This document shows positions 5,337 to 6,539 of a stretch of DNA of 6,539 bases, piece by piece. The position numbers and the translations under genes were made by a program. Source of the stretch: Rudaea sp. GTDB lineage: Bacteria; Pseudomonadota; Gammaproteobacteria; Xanthomonadales; Rhodanobacteraceae. Under the pieces are notes generated by a model. The model saw only the letters and a program-made list of their open reading frames with translations. It did no database searches and was not told where the DNA came from. Every line of letters begins with the position of its first letter. The first letter of the stretch is position 1. The stretch is taken from positions 1-6,539 of the forward strand of contig JAICYA010000117.1 in the NCBI GenBank assembly GCA_025934455.1, given 5' to 3'.

Positions 5337-6539
5337 CGAAATCGCCGCGACTGATCGTGTCGGGCGCGGGCGGGCCGCGCGGCCGCGACGTGAAGTGTGG
5401 CGCGGGTTTCGGCTTGGGCTTGGCTACCGGCGGTGGCGGCGGCGTCAGGTCGGCGCTGCCAAATGCGTTCAGACCATTGCGCGTGTCGGCGACATATACC
5501 TGCACGCGCACGGCCTTGTCCGGCGGCGCCAGCGAGAATTGCACGTCGCGTGCTTCGTAACGCGCGGAGGCAAGGCGATCGCCATTCTTGTCCAGCCAGT
5601 CGACATCGACATGGCCGCCGAAGTCCGCCGCTGGAATGCGCACGTTCACGCGGGTTTCCCAGCGTCCGTGTTCGACACCCATTTGCAGCGTCTGGCGTGG
5701 CAGCGACAGCACGACGGCCGGATCGCCAAGCAGGTTGTACATCTGCACAAAAACCGGATCGGTGGCCTTGTGCTTCACCGCCAGGATCGCGTCGCCGATG
5801 CTTTCGCCCGGCGTGAGCAGGCTTTCGATCATCACCCTGGAATTGACCGGGTCGGGCCAGTTCATCCACGACGCGCCGAAAAACGCGATCGCACCCTTGC
5901 CCGGATCGCGCAGGAAACGCTCGCCGATGGAATCCTCGGTCGGGTGGTCGAACGGTGCCGAAAAACAGGTCATCGACAGCACCATCGGGTACCTGCCGGC
6001 ATTCGTGAGCGCATCCACGTCGTCGAGCGTGAACAGGTCGCCGATCGGACCGACGCGCCAGATGAACTGGCCGCCGTGGCCGAGGAAGTGCACGAGCACG
6101 TTGCCCTTGTCCAGGTCATGCTTGAGGATCTTGCGCGCGTCCTGATAACGCGCGTGGTCCTTCTCCTCGAACGAGGTGTAGACGTTGTCGACGACGAAAC
6201 CGCGGCGCTCGAGATTCGCGGCGATCTTGTCCGAGTCGCCCTTGAACGAGGCGACTTCGCTGGTGCTGATCAGGGTGACGTCGCGCTGCCACGCACCGGA
6301 CATGGGGTGCGCAAGATAGGCGAGCGTCTTGTCGACGATGGCGGTGACCTCGGCCGGCTCGACCACGGGAAAACGCCCGACCGCCAGTTGCGGCAGGGCG
6401 CTGCCGGGCTTCACCGCGACGAAACCGTTGTCGCTGGCGCCCTGGCCTTCGGGTGCGGCGTACTGGAACGTCGGGATCAAATTGCGGTTCGGCAATTCCG
6501 GATCCCAATGCGAATAGGGGGTGGTTCCCATGCCCGACA
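5326..6539 (-). CDS. C25 (gingipain-like) cysteine peptidase, 5' end outside the window
   Basis: The C-terminal 400 or so residues are visible; the frame stays open through the right edge, so the ATG at 6531 is probably internal. Numbering from that Met, the segment has the C25 pattern: NLIPTF (18-23) and VGRFPV (51-56), then VLVHFLGHGG (145-154) with the catalytic His152. After it come YPMVLSMTCFSAPFD (181-195) with the catalytic Cys189, GAIAFFGASW (213-222), and YNLLGDPAVVLSLP (265-278). The His-Cys dyad is intact, so it is probably active. A beta-rich domain follows (about 285-362), then a Pro/Lys-rich tail (363-390) ending GDFDGD. No C-terminal membrane anchor or sorting signal is seen, and the N-terminal signal would be outside the window. 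C25 enzymes (gingipains, PorU) are clan CD peptidases, best known in Bacteroidetes, that cleave secreted or surface proteins. The substrate here is unknown. The gene overlaps the glycosyltransferase gene by 11 nt. Confidence 0.85.
   Translation of the reverse strand, partial: SGMGTTPYSHWDPELPNRNLIPTFQYAAPEGQGASDNGFVAVKPGSALPQLAVGRFPVVEPAEVTAIVDKTLAYLAHPMSGAWQRDVTLISTSEVASFKGDSDKIAANLERRGFVVDNVYTSFEEKDHARYQDARKILKHDLDKGNVLVHFLGHGGQFIWRVGPIGDLFTLDDVDALTNAGRYPMVLSMTCFSAPFDHPTEDSIGERFLRDPGKGAIAFFGASWMNWPDPVNSRVMIESLLTPGESIGDAILAVKHKATDPVFVQMYNLLGDPAVVLSLPRQTLQMGVEHGRWETRVNVRIPAADFGGHVDVDWLDKNGDRLASARYEARDVQFSLAPPDKAVRVQVYVADTRNGLNAFGSADLTPPPPPVAKPKPKPAPHFTSRPRGPPAPDTISRGDFDGD

Overview
This is a GC-rich window from a chromosome that looks gammaproteobacterial, most likely Xanthomonadales (Xanthomonadaceae or Rhodanobacteraceae). 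The main support is the gene order birA, coaX (type III pantothenate kinase), SPOR-domain gene, tRNA-Thr(UGU), which recalls the Pseudomonas/Xanthomonas arrangement and the E. coli order birA, coaA, thrU. The lineage is inferred from gene order and composition only. The window is densely coded, every gene but one lies on the minus strand, and no gene-free stretch exceeds about 130 bases.

Reading in the direction of minus-strand transcription (right to left), the window opens inside a C25 (gingipain-like, clan CD) cysteine peptidase gene that runs off the right edge. Its stop overlaps by 11 nt the start of a GT-A-fold, GT8-like glycosyltransferase gene, so the two probably form a coupled operon. 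A small plus-strand gene for a secreted, low-complexity protein of unknown function converges on the glycosyltransferase gene with 13 nt between them. It diverges from birA across a 129-nt region.

The second minus-strand unit is birA (biotin ligase with an N-terminal helix-turn-helix), coaX (joined to birA by an ATGA overlap), a membrane-anchored SPOR-domain protein, and tRNA-Thr(UGU) 34 nt further on. It combines two cofactor functions (biotin attachment and the first step of CoA synthesis) with a cell-envelope protein and a tRNA. In E. coli the matching tRNA is followed by tRNA-Tyr, tRNA-Gly, tRNA-Thr and tufB. Here it is followed within about 120 nt by a DUF1800 gene encoding an exported protein, which runs off the left edge.

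Most of the window is ordinary core-genome content. The parts most worth a second look are the C25 peptidase/glycosyltransferase pair, the break in the usual tRNA neighbourhood, the three apparent beta-alpha-beta units in the SPOR protein, and the small secreted protein with a distinctive C-terminus. I saw no CRISPR array, insertion sequence, phage gene or defence-system signature.
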